Source: Candidatus Thorarchaeota archaeon (GTDB taxonomy: Archaea; Asgardarchaeota; Thorarchaeia; Thorarchaeales; Thorarchaeaceae). From it: a DNA stretch of 64,000 bases. The stretch lies in the NCBI GenBank assembly GCA_020348985.1, contig CP070761.1:1048921-1112920 (forward strand), given 5' to 3'. Shown piece by piece: positions 60,971-64,000 of the stretch (positions are counted from its first letter, which is position 1; every line of letters begins with the position of its first letter). Below the pieces are notes generated by a model. That model was not told where the DNA came from, searched no databases, and saw nothing but the letters and a program-made list of their open reading frames with translations. Both the position numbers and the translations under genes were made by a program.

Positions 60971-62524
60971 CTAGACAGCACCTCTTCTTTTCGTAATAAC
61001 AATAGCAACGATGAGAAAAGATACGAATCCCGCAATTGTGAGCGGTAGAAGCTCATCTGGCAGAATCCATGAGCTATTTCCAGGGTAGAAGGGAGGCGTC
61101 GGAGTGAATGTGCCTGCTGTGCCGTTTGGATAGTGATCGATTGCCCCTTCTCCGGGTATGACATAGACAGCACCTGGTACGAGATCGTCCCAGTAGTTAC
61201 CGCACGAAACGCCATCGTCCCATGAGCTGCCTGTGCCCCAATCAAATGCGTTGTAGTCGATGTTCCCTCCGAAGGTGTTGTAGTAGATTTCGTGACCCCA
61301 TGCGCTTTTTACCTGCAGACCAATACCACCATTCTCTAGAATCTCGTTGCCAATGATTCTGCACTCATAACCGTTGATAATCAGAATACCATTTCCTGTG
61401 TTATCAGAAACCAAGCTGTCCAGAAGTTGAATTCTCCTACTGCCGTTAAGAAGACGAATTCCCGCCCAGTTTTGGGCGATGACTGCATCAGTAAGCGTGC
61501 AATTGCTTGAATTGCGCACCTGCACTCCATAATGGTTCTGGCTGGATGTAAAGCTTGAGATGTGGCAGTGACCGCTATAGGTCATTAGAACGCCCACGCT
61601 AGCACGATTGAACTCACCACCTTCGATGGACACGTTTCTGCAGTCAAAGAGAATCAGTTGTCCATAATCAGTACCGTCCAGCCAGGCATCTTCTAGATTA
61701 TTGAAGTAACCGAGATTCTTCCCATTGACAGTGCAGTTTTCCACTGTGGCATTGTAATCGTACTTCTCAAGACTATCAAAGAACAGACCATTGTCGAGCA
61801 AAGTGTTGTTGATGATTGTGCTGTCCCACGATTCGAAGAGTCCGACCCCCCAAGTGAAATTGGAGATAGTATTGTTGTGCAGAATTATTGATCCTGACTC
61901 ACTTACATGAACTCCATTTCCTCCACCGTCTTGACGAGACCGCATAACATTAGACTCCAATTGACAATTGACTGAATCGAAGACTGAAACTCCACCACCT
62001 TCAATATGATTCCGTGAGACTAAGCAGTAGCTACTGGCCTCCAAGATTATTGGGTCCCAAGAATCTCGAATCTCACATCTCGTTATCCTGCAATTCACAG
62101 ATGCATCAAGGATGATACCGATATCAAGAGAAGAGAATGTGCAATTCTCGACTCTGCCGTTTCGTACCATTTGGAAAGAGACTCCGAATGAGTTGTTTTC
62201 CGGACTGTCTCTTGAAAACGTACAGTCTCTAATCACGAAATAGGAGACCGTTTCGATGATTGTGATGGCCGTGCCACTTGTTGAGAATTCGAGATTTGAG
62301 ATCACATACGGATCATCTCCAGTGCCAGAACCTGGAAATCCCAAGTCAGTGAAATTGGAGTCATCTATTATCAGGATTGGATTATCTGACACACGGATGA
62401 GTGCAGCAGAGAAGAGCTTCTCTTCAAAAGGTTGCTTGGGTTGCTTTGATTCTCCGGGAATGCACACGAAAGACAACAGAAGCAACAACACAGCAAAACA
62501 GAACCCCGCTCTACCGCAATTCAC
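60971..62524 (-). CDS. Secreted beta-helix repeat protein (NosD/pectate-lyase-like), membrane anchored
   Basis: A signal segment (CFAVLLLLLSFVCIPG), a long right-handed parallel beta-helix built from repeats such as NNTISNFTWGVGLFESWDS and NEILENGGIGLQVKSAW, and a C-terminal helix with KRRGAV. Proteins of this group bind or cleave surface carbohydrates; no catalytic triad of a known lyase is clear. The start is GTG 62522-62524. Many N-x-S/T sites suggest glycosylation. Confidence 0.82.
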   Translation of the reverse strand: MNCGRAGFCFAVLLLLLSFVCIPGESKQPKQPFEEKLFSAALIRVSDNPILIIDDSNFTDLGFPGSGTGDDPYVISNLEFSTSGTAITIIETVSYFVIRDCTFSRDSPENNSFGVSFQMVRNGRVENCTFSSLDIGIILDASVNCRITRCEIRDSWDPIILEASSYCLVSRNHIEGGGVSVFDSVNCQLESNVMRSRQDGGGNGVHVSESGSIILHNNTISNFTWGVGLFESWDSTIINNTLLDNGLFFDSLEKYDYNATVENCTVNGKNLGYFNNLEDAWLDGTDYGQLILFDCRNVSIEGGEFNRASVGVLMTYSGHCHISSFTSSQNHYGVQVRNSSNCTLTDAVIAQNWAGIRLLNGSRRIQLLDSLVSDNTGNGILIINGYECRIIGNEILENGGIGLQVKSAWGHEIYYNTFGGNIDYNAFDWGTGSSWDDGVSCGNYWDDLVPGAVYVIPGEGAIDHYPNGTAGTFTPTPPFYPGNSSWILPDELLPLTIAGFVSFLIVAIVITKRRGAV

Positions 62525-62664
62525 TGTATTTCAATCCCCTTGAACCACGTCAACGCCTACTATGTCATCTGTGCTCCTATTACTCTGTCGGCAAATGGTG
62601 CTGAACACCAATTCGTTTCCGGAAAGAGTTCTTTTGCGTATCAGATTGAGACCCGAATAGTGAA

Positions 62665-63276
62665 ATGCAGGACCCACTAAGGATTAGTTGCGTGCGTAAC
62701 ATGGAATTCTACCCCTCTGAAGCCAAGGTCCCTGAGGAGCTTAGGACCGACGAGTTTGTCCTTCGACCACTTCGTGTCATCCACGCCGAGATGGATTATG
62801 CGGCCTTAATGGACAGCAAAGAGTCCCTACGTATGATGAGTCAGAGCAGCTGGCCATCAGATGATTTCACCTTGGAGGAGAATCGTGCGGACCTTCAGGA
62901 ACACGAGAAAGAGCATATCGAACGAGAAGCATTCACATACACAGTTCTTGATTCGACTGGGGATACCTGCCTAGGCTGTATCTATATTGAACACTTGAAA
63001 GAGGGCCCAATGAAGGGCGACCATGCAGCTATGCTTCGCTTCTGGGTTCGTCAGCCTCGATTGGCTGATGACTTGGATCGACGTGTACTTGATGCACTGA
63101 TGGAGTGGTTCAGGAAGGATTGGGCCTTCTCGCGGGTGGTCTTTACTATTGCCGATGTAGATGAACGGCAAAGACAGTTGGCAAAGGATCTGGATCTTCG
63201 CCTCGTACGCAGTTATGGGGGCAAATGGTCAGAGTACCTAATCCTGGATCAGTCCGATTCCTCGACACCAGGATAG
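62665..63276 (+). CDS. GNAT-family acetyltransferase
   Basis: A 203-residue protein with an N-terminal FVLRPLRVIHAEMDY strand and helix, a central beta region (CLGCIYIEHL) and a VRQPRLADDLDRRVLDALM segment where acetyl-CoA would bind, close to RimJ/RimL-type GNATs. The acceptor (protein N-terminus, amino acid or small amine) is unknown. ATG 62665 or ATG 62701 may be the start. Its end overlaps the convergent next gene by 28 bases. Confidence 0.72.
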   Translation: MQDPLRISCVRNMEFYPSEAKVPEELRTDEFVLRPLRVIHAEMDYAALMDSKESLRMMSQSSWPSDDFTLEENRADLQEHEKEHIEREAFTYTVLDSTGDTCLGCIYIEHLKEGPMKGDHAAMLRFWVRQPRLADDLDRRVLDALMEWFRKDWAFSRVVFTIADVDERQRQLAKDLDLRLVRSYGGKWSEYLILDQSDSSTPG

Positions 63277-63695
63277 TACTCATCATACTGAAGGCGGAGT
63301 TCTTGAACATCGTCAAGCCTGCTCAGTTGCTGATTACACTCAATTGCATAGCGGAGAGCCCTCTTGTGGTCAGGGGCTTGAAGCAGAATCTCGTTTAACT
63401 TCTCAAGAGCTTCAATCCATTGGTCGCTCTCGTAATGATTCATTGCTTGATTATAGATCCCCTCCAATTGAGCATAGACATGGAGATTATCTCTATAGTC
63501 GTATATCTTGATCAGTGCTAGATCATGAAACACACCCACCAAGAATCCAACAACGAAAGCTGTAATCAAATCCGTCTGGGCAAATCCGATCCATGCAAGT
63601 AGAGCTGCACCAGCTCCCCAACCTATAGGAGGATAAGCATATCCAAAGATCTTCCTTCCAATGGAAACCTCCCGCTTGACATTCACCAGTTTCAC
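63249..63695 (-). CDS. Small membrane protein with TPR-like helical tail
   Basis: The first part holds two membrane helices (about 22-40 and 44-62), then a helical segment (about 75-145) with one or two TPR-like units (GIYNQAMNHYESDQWIEAL, then ILLQAPDHKRALRYAIECN). The start is GTG 63693-63695, or the in-frame GTG at 63684-63686, which has GGTGA before it. It is monocistronic and may hold a partner protein at the membrane. No family is recognised. Confidence 0.55.
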   Translation of the reverse strand: MKLVNVKREVSIGRKIFGYAYPPIGWGAGAALLAWIGFAQTDLITAFVVGFLVGVFHDLALIKIYDYRDNLHVYAQLEGIYNQAMNHYESDQWIEALEKLNEILLQAPDHKRALRYAIECNQQLSRLDDVQELRLQYDEYYPGVEESD

Positions 63696-63828
63696 CTATT
63701 CACGTGACCAACACAGTATCTCGATTATGAACTATAGCATTGACGTATTAGTATGGTGCACGTTTAAGCAAACCGCGATTGATTAGCTGAAACCTGCGGC
63801 GAGTGATATGATGGCGCTTTGCAATATC

Positions 63829-63862
63829 TTTATATCAGAACGTTCCGTAAATGCGGAACGTT
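63829..63862 (+). promoter_or_regulatory. TATA box and perfect palindromic operator
   Basis: A TATA box (TTTATATC, 63829-63836) is followed by AACGTTCCG-N6-CGGAACGTT (63839-63862), with perfect nine-base arms and a six-base spacer. The predicted transcription start near 63857 falls within the palindrome, so a protein bound there would block transcription of the gene that begins about 14 bases downstream. Confidence 0.6.
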
Positions 63863-63875
63863 AGACAGTCACCGC

Positions 63876-64000
63876 ATGGTTGTGATTACCTTGAAGAGTC
63901 TGATGAGCACGCCTCAACACTCATGGACAGACGGCACCCACCTAGCAGGCCTATACATGCGGATGGACTCGCTAGCACGCCTTCCTCGCGCCGCGCTTGG
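63876..64000 (+). CDS. Start of an unidentified gene running off the window
   Basis: ATG 63876 opens a frame that continues to the window edge (41 full codons; opening MVVITLKSLMSTPQHSWTDG). A second frame from ATG 63851 also stays open, so the choice is uncertain. The position directly after an operator suggests a self-regulated regulator gene or a regulated target. No family is recognised from the fragment. Confidence 0.3.
   Translation, partial: MVVITLKSLMSTPQHSWTDGTHLAGLYMRMDSLARLPRAAL

Noticed and set aside
1..64000. CRISPR array, insertion sequence or prophage
   Set aside because: I saw no spaced direct repeats, transposase, integrase or phage structural genes by reading; short or degraded elements could still be missed.

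Overview
The window is archaeal chromosome. The first 6.4 kb is the exosome/proteasome superoperon found only in Archaea: proteasome alpha, SBDS, Rrp4, Rrp41, Rrp42, L37Ae, Brix/Imp4, Pcc1, prefoldin beta, DUF3194 and a DHH phosphoesterase. Promoters are TATA boxes, several of them placed for leaderless mRNAs, and genes inside operons often use Shine-Dalgarno sites with ATG, GTG or TTG starts. The moderate GC content, many heterodisulfide-reductase-like (Hdr) sets and ferredoxin-linked enzymes point to an anaerobe. The style recalls Asgard archaea such as Thorarchaeia, but no single gene here proves that.

Layout. 1-6403 (-): information-processing superoperon. 6592-12582: small membrane protein, Zn/Mn-type ABC transporter with a divergent membrane-anchored binding protein, coiled-coil protein, AEC transporter and a histidine-rich membrane protein. 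12705-21269: electron-transfer block with two tandem HdrA flavoproteins, one fused to an MvhD domain, plus HdrB, HdrC and a DUF2096 protein. 21370-25276 (-): a winged-helix regulator with two near-identical palindromic operators, followed by TldD and TldE. 25406-27254 (-): a compact operon of a SAM methyltransferase, an HgcA-like membrane corrinoid protein and an HgcB-like ferredoxin. This is the most unusual system in the window. 27476-33936: a leaderless small gene, a broken gene, two more HdrB/HdrC pairs, a radical SAM enzyme, a surface protein and a membrane-bound winged-helix protein. 34155-37038 (+): four-subunit 2-oxoacid:ferredoxin oxidoreductase. 37075-48358: secreted amidotransferase-like protein, 2-hydroxyacyl-CoA dehydratase with activator, two paralogous acyl-CoA ligases, an MFS protein and a secreted serine hydrolase. 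48376-53433: gamma carbonic anhydrase-like protein, membrane hydrolase-like protein, double Lrp regulator, S-adenosylhomocysteinase and a GPH-type sugar transporter. 53430-60349: corrinoid/UroD-family methyltransferase block around a GH94-like glycoside phosphorylase. 60369-64000: MsrA, beta-helix surface protein, GNAT, TPR-like membrane protein, and a palindromic operator before a gene that runs off the window.

How it fits together (inference). 2-Oxoacid oxidation and 2-hydroxyacyl-CoA dehydration suggest fermentation of amino acids or organic acids through CoA esters made by the AMP-forming ligases. Reduced ferredoxin would pass to the several Hdr modules for electron confurcation or bifurcation. 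A second theme is one-carbon chemistry: HgcA-like and MtbC-like corrinoid proteins, three UroD-family methyltransferases, a SAM methyltransferase and S-adenosylhomocysteinase. No rRNA, tRNA, CRISPR array, insertion sequence or prophage was recognised, and no stretch above 300 bases lacks a gene.
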